DNA from: Phycisphaerales bacterium
GTDB taxonomy: Bacteria > Planctomycetota > Phycisphaerae > Phycisphaerales > UBA1924
Reading direction: 5' to 3'
DNA length: 64,000 nt
Assembly (NCBI GenBank): GCA_020831775.1
Contig: JAFIFZ010000060.1
Coordinates: 41,054 to 105,053 of the forward strand
Shown here: piece by piece, positions 7,814 through 15,823 of the stretch
Position numbering within the stretch: the stretch's first letter is position 1
How the letters are laid out: each line of letters starts with the position of its first letter
Translations under genes and position numbers: made by a program
Notes under the pieces: model-generated
Databases searched by the model: none
What the model saw: only the letters and a program-made list of their open reading frames with translations
What the model was told of the DNA's origin: nothing

Positions 7814-8476
7814 TCAGTGCTGCGCCCGTGAGGGCCTGCCGAACCAGCGCAGCCTGAAGTTGCCCTTCTCCATCGCGATGTCCATGGCGGTGAAGCGGAG
7901 CTCGGCGGTGCCCGGGCCGTCGACCTGGAGGCGGTAGATGCGCGTGCCGTCAACATCGCCGATGCGTGTCCAGTGGACGCCGGGCGTCTGCTCGCCCGCC
8001 GGCATGGCGTCGAAGAGGGCCCGGATGTCGCGCTCGTGGCGTTTGAGCATGCGGTATGCATCGCGGGGGTTGCGCCCGCGCTGGATAAACTCGTCGGCGG
8101 TCACCTTGCTGAGCACCTGGTCGGTGAAGAGCTCGATGTCGTTGTCGCGCATCATGGTGTTGTAGATGTGGATCATCAGGTGGCGGGCCGAGCGGGCGCG
8201 AAGCTCGATCACGCCGTCGCCCCGGTCCACGCGGAGCTGGTCGGGCGGGATGTTCGTCGGGTCGACTTCCATCCGACCTTCGCGGCCGGTGAACGCCGTC
8301 TGGCTCCGCGCCCCCGGCAGCCCCGCCAAGGGCGGGTTCCAGCGGACGATCCGCTCCTCGGGCTGGCACCCGCCCACAAGGAGCAACGCCGGCGCAAACA
8401 GCAGGGCCGCGATCCCAAACAACCGGACCGGGCGGGGGCGTGAGTCGTTGAGCGGGGTTGTGCTGCGCCGGGCCAT
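7814..8476 (-). CDS. Lipoprotein of unknown function
   Basis: 220 residues from ATG 8476. The start gives a signal sequence with an arginine-rich n-region, LFGIAALLFAPALLLVGGC and a lipobox ending VGGC. A TATCCT box lies five bases before the ATG, so the transcript may be leaderless. The mature protein is strand-rich early (MEVDPTNIPPDQLRVDRGDGVIELRARS), then helical (HLMIHIYNTMMRDNDIELFTDQVLSKVTADEF). I recognise no domain. It is convergent with lepA and divergent from the membrane protein at 8539. Confidence 0.75.
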   Translation of the reverse strand: MARRSTTPLNDSRPRPVRLFGIAALLFAPALLLVGGCQPEERIVRWNPPLAGLPGARSQTAFTGREGRMEVDPTNIPPDQLRVDRGDGVIELRARSARHLMIHIYNTMMRDNDIELFTDQVLSKVTADEFIQRGRNPRDAYRMLKRHERDIRALFDAMPAGEQTPGVHWTRIGDVDGTRIYRLQVDGPGTAELRFTAMDIAMEKGNFRLRWFGRPSRAQH

Positions 8477-8538
8477 GCGCGAGGATACGCTGCAAAGGGG
8501 CGCCCTGTTGCCCCAGACCCAAGGGGGCAGATCCTGAT

Positions 8539-9237
8539 ATGGCAGATTCCGATCAAAACCCGTCAAAGCCCGGAGGCAGTGCCGGACCCGGCTCGCAGCC
8601 GAAGGTCCCCCCGTCCACCACGCGGCCTCCGTCGAAGTCGTCGGGCGGCAAGGCTCCGAAGAAGAAGTCGGAGGCGGGCAAGTGGGCCGAGCGGTTCTTT
8701 GCATTCCAGCGTTGGGTCGTCAAGCGGTTTTGGAGCATCATCGTCCTGACGATCGCCTCGCAGTTCGGCGGGTACATCGGGCACACGCAGTTCGGCATCG
8801 ACAGGGTCCACGGGCGGATCTTCACCATCGCGGTGCTGATCGCGTTGGGAGTGATCTTCTACTGGCTCGCCCCGCGACGGGCGAGGTTCATGCTCAACCT
8901 GTGCTTCCTGCTCTTGGTCGGGGCGGGGATCCTCGTCGGGTTGCCGCTCTTGGTGCAGTTCATCCGCCTGGGCAGCATCGGCGAGGCGTGGCGCTCGATC
9001 GAGGGGGCGATGCTCACCGGCCTCGGTCTGGACTGGCTCAAGGCGGGCGTGGTGCTGCTGATCCTGCTGATCGGCGGCAGGTTGGTTGGCACGCAGCTGC
9101 GCTCTCAGTCCAGAAGCCGCGGGGGCTTCAAGCCTCTGAAGGAATCGCAGCGTGCGTCGACGCCGCCGGGCCAGCGCCCGCCGTCGTCGACACCGGGGCC
9201 GGGCAGCCCGCCCAAGGGGCCGGGCGGCAACGCCTGA
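8539..9237 (+). CDS. Integral membrane protein, four predicted segments
   Basis: 232 residues from ATG 8539. A 45-residue Ser/Pro/Lys-rich cytoplasmic N-terminus precedes about four transmembrane segments: FWSIIVLTIASQFGGYIG, IFTIAVLIALGVIFYW, LCFLLLVGAGILVGLPLLV and AGVVLLILLIGGRLVG. A proline-rich C-terminal tail follows. No family is recognised. The stop is one base before the end of the convergent DinB-like gene, so the two genes meet tail to tail. Confidence 0.75.
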   Translation: MADSDQNPSKPGGSAGPGSQPKVPPSTTRPPSKSSGGKAPKKKSEAGKWAERFFAFQRWVVKRFWSIIVLTIASQFGGYIGHTQFGIDRVHGRIFTIAVLIALGVIFYWLAPRRARFMLNLCFLLLVGAGILVGLPLLVQFIRLGSIGEAWRSIEGAMLTGLGLDWLKAGVVLLILLIGGRLVGTQLRSQSRSRGGFKPLKESQRASTPPGQRPPSSTPGPGSPPKGPGGNA

Positions 9238-9238
9238 C

Positions 9239-9889
9239 TCACTCGGCCGGGTGGCACCCGCACGACGGCCCGCACGCCTTGCCCTTGGGCCTGTCGTTGC
9301 ACACCTCGGGCTCGCCGAGCATGTGCCGGATCTTCTTGTTGAGGAACCATGCGTGGCGTTCGAGGTGCCACGCCGAGTAGCGCACGATATCGAGGATCGA
9401 GCGTTCCCCGTGCTCGACATGCATGCCCGTCCGCAGCCACTGGGCGTCCTCGAGCGATGAGAGCAGCTCGCTGTGCCAGATGCGCAGCGTGTAGATCAGG
9501 GCGACATACCCGCCGATCGGGCTGGCGTGCTTGGCGTACAGCCCCGCGTCGATGAACGCGTTCTCGTCCCACGCCTGCAGCATCGGCCTGTCTTCGGCGA
9601 GGATCTTGCGGACGCGGTGGGCGTTGGAAAGTTCGTCGTCGGCGAGGTGCCCGACCAGCACGCGGCAGGGCCAGTTCCCCACGCCCGCATCGGGCAGGAA
9701 AGCCGTGTCGGCCAGCTCGTCGTCGAGGGTGAAGAGGCGCTGGTCGAAGTTGGCGACGCCGTAGCGGTAGCGGGCGACCAGCTCCTCGTTCGAGAGCGAG
9801 GCGATGGCGTCCTTCTCGGCCTGACCCGGGGGCTCGGGCATCCCGCGGACGGTCGGCACGGCGGAGGGTCGGCTATGGGTGTCGCTCAT
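9239..9889 (-). CDS. DinB-like four-helix protein with a cysteine-rich tail
   Basis: 216 residues. The core (about residues 30-195) looks like the DinB/YfiT-type four-helix bundle: helix NEELVARYRYGVANFDQRLF, GHLADDELSNAHRVRKIL, a central Trp-His (RIWHSELL) and HLERHAWFLNKKI near the end. Histidines at these places are the metal ligands in that superfamily, which includes metal-dependent thiol or hydrolase enzymes. The last 20 residues (CNDRPKGKACGPSCGCHPAE) are not part of the fold; they hold four cysteines and a histidine and could bind a metal. The substrate is unknown. It is transcribed away from the thioesterase gene. Confidence 0.75.
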   Translation of the reverse strand: MSDTHSRPSAVPTVRGMPEPPGQAEKDAIASLSNEELVARYRYGVANFDQRLFTLDDELADTAFLPDAGVGNWPCRVLVGHLADDELSNAHRVRKILAEDRPMLQAWDENAFIDAGLYAKHASPIGGYVALIYTLRIWHSELLSSLEDAQWLRTGMHVEHGERSILDIVRYSAWHLERHAWFLNKKIRHMLGEPEVCNDRPKGKACGPSCGCHPAE

Positions 9890-9913
9890 GTCTTGGCCTT
9901 CCGAATCTTAAGG

Positions 9914-9946
9914 ACCTGTGGTGCCGGCGGCTCGCCCGCCAGTGTT
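9914..9946 (+). repeat. REP-like unit
   Basis: A copy of the 32-base hairpin unit found at 23270-23301, in the same orientation (ACCTGTGG at the left, CGCCAGTGTT at the right) with several substitutions. It lies in the intergenic gap between the DinB-like and thioesterase genes. Confidence 0.65.
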
Positions 9947-9986
9947 TCGGCAGCACGCCTCGCCCCGCCCCGCTCCCATCGCCGCA

Positions 9987-9992
9987 TACGCT
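9987..9992 (+). promoter_or_regulatory. -10 hexamer for a leaderless transcript (gene at 9999)
   Basis: TACGCT, then six bases, then ATG 9999. There is no Shine-Dalgarno. This supports 9999 rather than the longer in-frame start at 9918, which would also run through a repeat unit. Confidence 0.5.
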
Positions 9993-9998
9993 GACGGT

Positions 9999-10448
9999 AT
10001 GCCCACGCCACCGAGCCAGCGCCCCGCCGGCGCACCGGCCCCATCAAACTCCCCGCCCGACGCGTCCGGAAAAGAACGCACACTCGCCCTCCGCGTGGTC
10101 ACCATGCCCCGCGAGACCAACCAGTACGGCACCATCTTCGGGGGCGTCGTCCTGAGCTATATCGACCAGGCCGGCTTCGTCGAAGCCCGGCGCCACGGCC
10201 TGCACCGCTGGGTCACCGCCTCGATCGACCGCGTCGACTTCCAGGCCCCCGTCATGCTCGGCGACATCGTGAGCTTCTGGACGACCGTCAGCCGCTTCGG
10301 CACCAAGAGCGTGACCGTCTGCGTCCAGGTCGAGGCCGAACGCTTCGGCTCGATGGAGAGCGTCCCCGTGACGACCGCGACCATCACCATGGTCGCCGTC
10401 GACGAGTCGGGCAAGCCCATCCCCTTCCGCTCTGAGCCCACGGGCTGA
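9999..10448 (+). CDS. Hotdog-fold acyl-CoA thioesterase
   Basis: 149 residues from ATG 9999. A 25-residue proline-rich leader precedes a single hotdog domain. NQYGTIFGGVVLSYIDQAG is the family's long central helix with its catalytic Asn/Asp region, and DFQAPVMLGDIVSFW is the second conserved stretch. The pattern is that of the YciA/BFIT group, which hydrolyses medium to long acyl-CoA in the cytoplasm as hexamers. The exact substrate cannot be read from sequence. purN follows 18 bases later on the same strand, so the two may share a transcript without an obvious pathway link. Confidence 0.88.
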   Translation: MPTPPSQRPAGAPAPSNSPPDASGKERTLALRVVTMPRETNQYGTIFGGVVLSYIDQAGFVEARRHGLHRWVTASIDRVDFQAPVMLGDIVSFWTTVSRFGTKSVTVCVQVEAERFGSMESVPVTTATITMVAVDESGKPIPFRSEPTG

Positions 10449-10466
10449 TGCTGTGAGGTTTCCCCG

Positions 10467-11063
10467 GTGACAGCCAGCCAAGCACAACCGAAGCGCGACC
10501 CCGCCAACCTCTGCGTGATGATCTCCGGCGGCGGGCGCTCGCTCATGAACCTCGCCGACCGCATCGACGACGCCCGGCTCAACGCCCGCATCGCGCTGGT
10601 CATCGCCTCGCGCCCCTGCCCGGGCGCCGACAAGGCCCGCGAGCGGGGCCTGCCCGTGAGGATCGTCGAAGGGCGCATCCCCGCAAGCCGCCTCGAGTCG
10701 CTGTTGGACGACGCCGGCGCCGACCTCGTCGTGCTTGCCGGCTACCTGCAGCTCGTCGAGATCCCCGAGCGGTACAGGGGCAAGGTGCTGAACATCCATC
10801 CGGCGCTGCTGCCCAGCCACGGCGGGCCGGGCATGTACGGCCTCCGCGTGCACGAAGCCGTGCTCGCCTCGGGCGATCGCGAATCGGGCTGCACCGTGCA
10901 CCTCTGCGACGCGGAGTACGACCGGGGCCCGATCCTCGTGCAGAAGCGTTGCCCCGTGCTGCCCGGCGACACGCCCGAGACTTTGGCCGCACGCGTCTTC
11001 GAGCTCGAGAAGGACGCCCTGCCCGAGGGCATCGAGCGGCTGCTCTCGGGCGAACGCCCGTAG
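10467..11063 (+). CDS. purN: Phosphoribosylglycinamide formyltransferase (PurN)
   Basis: 198 residues from GTG 10467. It transfers a formyl group from 10-formyl-THF to GAR, the third step of purine synthesis. The N-terminal phosphate loop is MISGGGRSLMNL (18-29, family form SG-GSN), the catalytic motif NIHPALLPSHGG has N109 and H111, and D152 in EYDRGPIL is the third catalytic residue. In the loop the usual S/T-N after GG is R-S-L, a variation worth noting. The other purine gene here, purH, lies 13 kb away on the other strand, so there is no purine operon. Confidence 0.94.
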   Translation: MTASQAQPKRDPANLCVMISGGGRSLMNLADRIDDARLNARIALVIASRPCPGADKARERGLPVRIVEGRIPASRLESLLDDAGADLVVLAGYLQLVEIPERYRGKVLNIHPALLPSHGGPGMYGLRVHEAVLASGDRESGCTVHLCDAEYDRGPILVQKRCPVLPGDTPETLAARVFELEKDALPEGIERLLSGERP

Positions 11064-11074
11064 GCCGCCGTTCG

Positions 11075-11080
11075 TAAGGT
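11075..11080 (+). promoter_or_regulatory. Possible -10 hexamer just before the protease gene
   Basis: TAAGGT lies five bases before ATG 11086, one base closer than the six-base cases. It may be a leaderless promoter. Confidence 0.3.
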
Positions 11081-11085
11081 GTCAG

Positions 11086-12645
11086 ATGCCTTCGATGCCC
11101 CAGAGGACCATGCCCGTGCACGCCAGACGCCTCATCAGATCGATGCTCGCCGCGGCTGTCGTTGCGGCGGGGCTGTTCGCGCTCCCGCCCGCGCTCGCGC
11201 AGCAGGACGGGCGTCCGGCGACCCCGCGCGAGCTGCACGAGCGCCGCCAGGAGGCCCAGGAGATCCAGCGCCGCGCGAAGGAGGCGTTCTCCGAACGCGA
11301 CTTCGAGCGGGCCGAACGCCTCTTCCGTCGCCAGGCCGAGCTCGATACCGCCGGGTTCGTGCCCCGCTACAACCTCGCGGTCACCCTCGCCTCGCTCGGG
11401 CGGCCCGACGAGGGCGCCGAGATGCTCGCCGAGGCGATCGGGCGCGGGTTCCTCGACCGGCGCCAGCTCGAGGGCGACCCCTCACTCGGCGCGATCCGCG
11501 AGACCGAGCTCTACGCCGAGATCGTCGAGAATTGGGACCGCATCATCGAGGCCCACGCCGAGGGCGTCGAGCAGCACCTCCGCCGCAAGTACCGGCCCGG
11601 CTACACCGTCAAGCGCGACGACGACCTGCGCATCATCATCGCCAGCGCCTTCCACCCCATCGCGACAGAGCAGGCGGTCGAGGAGATGCGCCGCCTCGCC
11701 GACTGGGGCGTGCGCGAGATCTTCACCGACCTCGCAGAAGACGACAACGATCCGTTCGTCGCGGTGGTCCTCCCGACCGAGCGCGACTTTGCGATCTGGG
11801 CGATGGAGCGCTACGGGCCCCAGGCGGTGGCCGGCGAGTTCCAGCGTATCGGCGGGGCGTACAGCAACGACGAGAAGAAGCTCGTCTCGATGGACATCGG
11901 TTCGACCTTCCGCCACGAGTTTTTCCATGTGCTGCATTGGCGCAGCAACGACCGCCTCGGCCAGCGCCACCCCGTCTGGATCCAGGAGGGGCTCTGCTCG
12001 TTGGTTGAAGACATCGACGAGGGGCCCGGCGGGACGATCACGCCCACGCCGAGCTGGCGGACCAACATCCTCAAGCGTCGTTTGAGCGCCGCGGGACTTC
12101 CGACGATCGCGGAGCTGGCGAACATGCCTCGCCAGCACTTCACGGGTCGCGCTCCCCTGGCCAACTACGCCCACGCCCGCGCGATCTTCCTGTACCTGCA
12201 CGAGCGTGGCGAGCTCGGCGCGTTCTACGCCGATTACATCGACAGATACGACGAAGACCGCAGCGGCGTCGCCTCGATCGAGCGCGTCCTGGACGCCGAC
12301 ATCGAACAGATCGACCGCGACTTCAAGAACTGGCTGCGCACGCTCCCGGATGTCGCGGAGGTGCGCGACGGGCGCATCCGGGGTCTGCAGGCCTCGATCG
12401 GCGTCGAGGTCGACCCCGGCGAGGGCGAGGGCCCGGTCGTGGGGCGCTCGGTCTCACGCCAGGCGCGGAACGCGGGCCTGCGCCCGCGCGATGTGATCGT
12501 CTCGATCGACGGCTCGCCGACGCGCGACCTCTCCGAGTTCGTCCGCCGCCTGGGCGACTACCACCCCGGCCGCCGCATCTCGCTGGGCGTCCGCCGGCGC
12601 GACGAGATGATGGAGCTCCCGGTCGTGCTGTCTCCAGCGCGCTGA
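11086..12645 (+). CDS. Secreted TPR-gluzincin-PDZ metalloprotease
   Basis: 519 residues. A signal peptide (RRLIRSMLAAAVVAAGLFALPPALA, cleavage after ALA) is followed by a short TPR-like helical pair (residues ~45-110) and then a peptidase-like domain. HEFFH at 277-281 supplies two zinc-binding histidines and the catalytic Glu. E301 in WIQEGL, 20 residues later, is the third ligand expected of a gluzincin such as peptidase MA-like families. The last ~90 residues form a PDZ-like domain (GPVVGRSVSRQARNAGLRPRDVIVSIDG). It would act outside the cytoplasmic membrane. Downstream starts at 11095 or 11110 are also possible. The substrate is unknown. Confidence 0.85.
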   Translation: MPSMPQRTMPVHARRLIRSMLAAAVVAAGLFALPPALAQQDGRPATPRELHERRQEAQEIQRRAKEAFSERDFERAERLFRRQAELDTAGFVPRYNLAVTLASLGRPDEGAEMLAEAIGRGFLDRRQLEGDPSLGAIRETELYAEIVENWDRIIEAHAEGVEQHLRRKYRPGYTVKRDDDLRIIIASAFHPIATEQAVEEMRRLADWGVREIFTDLAEDDNDPFVAVVLPTERDFAIWAMERYGPQAVAGEFQRIGGAYSNDEKKLVSMDIGSTFRHEFFHVLHWRSNDRLGQRHPVWIQEGLCSLVEDIDEGPGGTITPTPSWRTNILKRRLSAAGLPTIAELANMPRQHFTGRAPLANYAHARAIFLYLHERGELGAFYADYIDRYDEDRSGVASIERVLDADIEQIDRDFKNWLRTLPDVAEVRDGRIRGLQASIGVEVDPGEGEGPVVGRSVSRQARNAGLRPRDVIVSIDGSPTRDLSEFVRRLGDYHPGRRISLGVRRRDEMMELPVVLSPAR

Positions 12646-13231
12646 TCAAGCTTTCTGAAGCGTGCCACCCATATCCATCGAAGCTCGCGCCGTGCCACCG
12701 ACCTCGGCTCGGCGAGGTCGGTGCTCTCCAGGCAACATCCACCCGAAGACATCCCCGATCCACTGCCTTCTCTACTCCCATCTACACCCGCTCTGGCTCA
12801 CCTGATCGCCTGTTCACCTGCTCACCTCTCCAAGCTCTCCCGCTCCGAAGGAGCGGACGAACCTTGCCACGGGCGCGGCGAGGCGAAGCCGAGCAAGCCC
12901 GTGGAAATCGATCCAAAGCAACTCCGCCCTGAATGGGCGGAGGAAGGGTGCGATCCATCTGCGCTTGGAGGCTCGGGTCGAGCGTGAGATCGATTCCGTC
13001 GCCCCTTCAGGGCTCGTCTGTACGCGCGGCTGTCCACGGGTTCCGCTTCGCTCGATGCTGCGCATCGCGCGGGCGCTCCACCCGTGGCAACGATCCGGCG
13101 CTCCTTCGGAGCTCGCACTGTCAGCGAAGTCTCCGAACGCTGTCAACCATGTCCCCGAACCGAACACAAAGCAGAGGTCGGTGGCACGAAACCCAGAACC
13201 TCGCACTCCGAATTGACCGCAATAGTGCCGC
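12646..13231 (+). repeat. Gene-free island of nested inverted repeats (REP/MITE-like)
   Basis: This 586-base gap has no credible gene. The outer inverted repeat is 15 bases, CGTGCCACCGACCTC at 12691-12705 against its complement at 13174-13188. An inner inverted repeat has 31-base arms at 12843-12873 and 13081-13111; their outer 13 and inner 10 bases match and the middle 8 differ. Within are more hairpins: CACCGACCTC/GAGGTCGGTG (12696-12723), CGCTCC/GGAGCG (12841-12855), CCACGGGC/GCCCGTGG (12867-12904), CTCCGCCC/GGGCGGAG (12922-12942), CCACGGGT/ACCCGTGG (13034-13087) and CGATGC/GCATCG (13053-13067). A short direct repeat of the form CCTGNTCA lies near 12800-12835. Confidence 0.7.
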
Positions 13232-14650
13232 TCACCCAACCGGATACAACCCCGCAAACTCGCGCCAATAAGTCGGAAAGGTCTTGTCCACGCAGACCGG
13301 GTCGGCGATCGAAACCCGCGGCCTGCGCAGCCCGACCAACGCGAGCGCCATCGCCATCCGGTGGTCCCGGTAAGTGTCAAACACAACGGGCGCAACCCCC
13401 GTCGAGCAATCGATCCCCCCCTCGGGCGGGGTGATGGTCATCGCGTCCGGATCGCCCGCAACATCCGCGTCGATCCGCACGCCGACCTTGCCGAGCTCGG
13501 TCTGCAACGCGGCGATGCGGTCGCACTCCTTGTCGCGCAGCGTTCGCACGCCCCGCAGCACGCTCGGACCCGACGCGAAGGCGCAGGCGACCGCAAGAGA
13601 GACCGCCGCGTCGGGCATGTCGGCCATGTCGGCCATGATCCCGCGGAGCGTCTCGGGCCCGCGGCAGTACAGCCCGCCCCCGGACCGCTCCACCTCCGCC
13701 CCCATCCGACGCAACACCAGCGGGTACTGCGCATCGCCCTGCATCGAGCCGTCAGTCAGCCCGACCACGCCGACCCGCGCACCGGGCAGGATCGCCCCGG
13801 CCGTCCACGCGTAGGTCGCCCCGCTCGCGTCCGGCTCGATCTGCAGAGAGAAGTGGGGCGGGGGCCCGGGCGCCACACGGATCACCCGCATGTCCGCCGA
13901 GGTCCGCGTCGTCACGCCCAAGCGGCAGAGCAGCTCCAGCGTCATTGTCAGGTACGACGCGCTCGTCGCCGGGGCGTCCAGCCGCATCGTCAACCCTTGG
14001 GCGAGCCAGGGCGAGACCAAGAGCAGCGCCGAGAGGTACTGGCTCGACTTGGTCTGCCCGAAACGCACCTCGCTCCCGCAAAGCCCAGGCCCCGGCGGCT
14101 CGATCCGGATCGGCGGATAGCCCTCCGCCAGTGGGTACGAAACATGAGCCCCCATCGCGGAGAGCGCCTCGCCGAGCTCACCGATCGGACGCTGGCGCAT
14201 CCGCTCGTTGCCGTCGATGGTGACCGGCCCGTCGGCGAGCAACGCCGCGGCCGCCAGAAACCGCGTCGCCGTCCCCGCGTTGTTCAGGTTCAGCGTGACC
14301 CCGTCGGCCCCGATGCGAAAGCGGCCGCCGACGCCGTGCACGATCAGGTCCGCCTCGGCGTCGCGCGGGCCGTCGAACTCGATGCGGGCCCCGAGGGTTT
14401 CCAAGGCGGCGATCATCCGTTCGGTGTCGTCGGCGCCCAAGAGCGGGCGTTCGATCCGCGACGAGCCCTCGCAAAGGGCCGCCAGCAGCAGGGCACGGTT
14501 AGTCAGGCTTTTGGAGCCGGGCGGACGCATCACCGCGTCGACCCAGCCCGGTTCGGCGATCGGCTCGATCGGCAGCGGGTCGGCCAGCCCGGCGAGCGGA
14601 CCCGATGGGCTTCCCGTTCGTCCCTCCTGCGGCGGACGCTCGTCGCTCAC
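13232..14650 (-). CDS. aroA: 3-phosphoshikimate 1-carboxyvinyltransferase (EPSP synthase)
   Basis: 472 residues from GTG 14650, slightly longer than usual because of a ~30-residue proline-rich N-terminus. It joins PEP to shikimate 3-phosphate, the sixth shikimate-pathway step. Motifs: PGSKSLTNRALLLAALCEG (from residue 44), LNNAGTATRFLAA (the PEP-binding LGNAGT region), GQTKSSQYLSALLL, PDAAVSLAVACAF with the catalytic Asp, RDKECDRIAAL and TYRDHRMAMA. The gene overlaps the upstream groES-like gene by 4 bases (GTGA), so the two are translationally coupled. aroK is far away at 59.4 kb. Confidence 0.96.
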   Translation of the reverse strand: MSDERPPQEGRTGSPSGPLAGLADPLPIEPIAEPGWVDAVMRPPGSKSLTNRALLLAALCEGSSRIERPLLGADDTERMIAALETLGARIEFDGPRDAEADLIVHGVGGRFRIGADGVTLNLNNAGTATRFLAAAALLADGPVTIDGNERMRQRPIGELGEALSAMGAHVSYPLAEGYPPIRIEPPGPGLCGSEVRFGQTKSSQYLSALLLVSPWLAQGLTMRLDAPATSASYLTMTLELLCRLGVTTRTSADMRVIRVAPGPPPHFSLQIEPDASGATYAWTAGAILPGARVGVVGLTDGSMQGDAQYPLVLRRMGAEVERSGGGLYCRGPETLRGIMADMADMPDAAVSLAVACAFASGPSVLRGVRTLRDKECDRIAALQTELGKVGVRIDADVAGDPDAMTITPPEGGIDCSTGVAPVVFDTYRDHRMAMALALVGLRRPRVSIADPVCVDKTFPTYWREFAGLYPVG

Positions 14651-14988
14651 CCGCCGCCCCCCGCGCCGTCCCGCCTGAACACCGCGACCACATCCTCGAC
14701 CGGGATCACATAGAGGCGGTTATCGCCCTCTAGGTCGACCGGGATCGCGTGCTTGGGGTTGAAGAGGATCCGGTCGTACTGGCGGATGGGGTAGTCCTCG
14801 TCGCGCTCGACCTGGGCGCTGATCGCCACGATCCGCCCCGTCAGCGTCGGGATCTCGATCTTGTCGGGCAGGTGGATGCCCGTCTTGGTCTGCTTCTTGT
14901 CCTCGTCCTTGCGGATGAGCACGCGCGAGCCAATCGGCTCGACCGTTTCGAGCGCGGGGAGGTCGTTCTTGGGCTTCTTTGCCGCCAT
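14647..14988 (-). CDS. groS: GroES-like co-chaperonin
   Basis: 113 residues from ATG 14988. The protein has the GroES/Cpn10 strand order: PIGSRVLIRKDEDKKQTKTGIHLPD (the mobile loop that docks on GroEL), GRIVAISAQVERD, and a closing strand LYVIPVEDVVAVF. It lacks a neighbouring groEL and is more divergent than a main GroES, so it may be a second, specialised copy. A TACAGT box stands six bases before the ATG. aroA overlaps its stop, so both come from one transcript. Confidence 0.82.
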   Translation of the reverse strand: MAAKKPKNDLPALETVEPIGSRVLIRKDEDKKQTKTGIHLPDKIEIPTLTGRIVAISAQVERDEDYPIRQYDRILFNPKHAIPVDLEGDNRLYVIPVEDVVAVFRRDGAGGGG

Positions 14989-14994
14989 AGCGCC

Positions 14995-15000
14995 ACTGTA
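14995..15000 (-). promoter_or_regulatory. -10 hexamer for a leaderless transcript (groES-like gene)
   Basis: Read on the minus strand this is TACAGT, followed by six bases and the ATG at 14988. No Shine-Dalgarno is present. Confidence 0.5.
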
Positions 15001-15106
15001 GCTGATCCGATTCACAGAAGAGGGCGGGCGATCGGCGGCGGAGCGGACGCCCGCCCCACACCCCCAACCCCTATATCCTCTTCCCGCCCCAGAGGAGCCT
15101 CGCCCC

Positions 15107-15622
15107 ATGAACCTGAGCGACTTCATCCGCGATGTGCCGGACTTCCCCAAGCCCGGGATCCTGTTCAAGGACTTCACGCCGTTGCTGGCCGATCCGCGGG
15201 CGTTGGCGATGGCGGTCGAGCGGATGGCCAATCCGTTCCGGGGGCGGGGGATCGACCTGGTGATCGGGGCCGAGAGCCGCGGGTTCATCTTCGGCACCGC
15301 GATCGCCCAGTGTCTCTCGGCGGGGTTTGTGCCGATCCGCAAGCCGGGGAAGCTGCCGCGCTCGGTGCACGGGGTGGATTACGCGCTGGAGTACGGGTCC
15401 GACCGGCTGGAGATCCACTCCGACGCCCTGGGCCCGGGGCAGAAGGTGCTGCTTGTGGACGACCTGCTGGCGACGGGGGGGACGATGAGCGCCTGCTGCG
15501 AGCTGGTGGGCAAGTGCGGGGCCGATATTGCGGGGATCGTGGTGCTGATCGAGCTGCCCGCCCTGGGCGGCCGCGCGAGACTGGACCGCTACGCCCAAAC
15601 CCACGCGGTGATTCAGGCCTAA
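15107..15622 (+). CDS. apt: Adenine phosphoribosyltransferase
   Basis: 171 residues from ATG 15107, preceded by AGAGGAG. It salvages adenine to AMP with PRPP in the cytoplasm. The N-terminal IRDVPDFPKPGILFKDFTPLL is the Apt signature, GAESRGFIFG is the adenine-side loop, and VLLVDDLLATGGTM is the PRPP-binding motif. It is transcribed divergently from the groES-aroA pair, and the following ~200 bases up to the next gene are repeats and a terminator of the opposite strand. Confidence 0.95.
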   Translation: MNLSDFIRDVPDFPKPGILFKDFTPLLADPRALAMAVERMANPFRGRGIDLVIGAESRGFIFGTAIAQCLSAGFVPIRKPGKLPRSVHGVDYALEYGSDRLEIHSDALGPGQKVLLVDDLLATGGTMSACCELVGKCGADIAGIVVLIELPALGGRARLDRYAQTHAVIQA

Positions 15623-15639
15623 GCGAGCCTTCGGCCCGC

Positions 15640-15755
15640 CAGAGGGTCGAACAGGAGAGCAGGCGATCAGGCGAGGGAAGCGGAGCAGGTGAAGCTGGCC
15701 GCAGGCGAGCACCCCACGCCCCACGCCCCACGCCCGACTCCCCACACCCCTCCAC
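15640..15755 (+). repeat. Low-complexity CCCCAC-rich tract
   Basis: This stretch has CAGGCGATCAGGCGAGG-type short repeats, then CACCCCACGCCCCACGCCCC. The CCCCAC run resembles a run inside the GGDEF gene near 2525-2551 and, inverted, short runs at 23217-23250 and 30043-30070. No gene is seen in it. Confidence 0.5.
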
Positions 15756-15791
15756 ACAAAAACAACCACCCCCGGCCGAAGCCGGGGGTGG
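15756..15791 (-). terminator. Intrinsic terminator of the PEP-CTERM gene
   Basis: A perfect 11-bp stem CCACCCCCGGC / GCCGGGGGTGG with a CGAA/TTCG loop. On the minus strand it is followed by TTGTTTTTG. It lies 33 bases beyond the stop of the gene at 15824. Confidence 0.9.
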
Positions 15792-15823
15792 TGTTGACTT
15801 GCGTCAGATGTCGTCAGACCCGA

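Noticed and set aside
9918..9998. Earlier in-frame start of the thioesterase
   Set aside because: It would run through a REP-like unit, and the -10 box favours ATG 9999.
13361..14713. Long + strand open frame opposite aroA
   Set aside because: Composition is that of an antisense shadow; aroA on the minus strand is complete.
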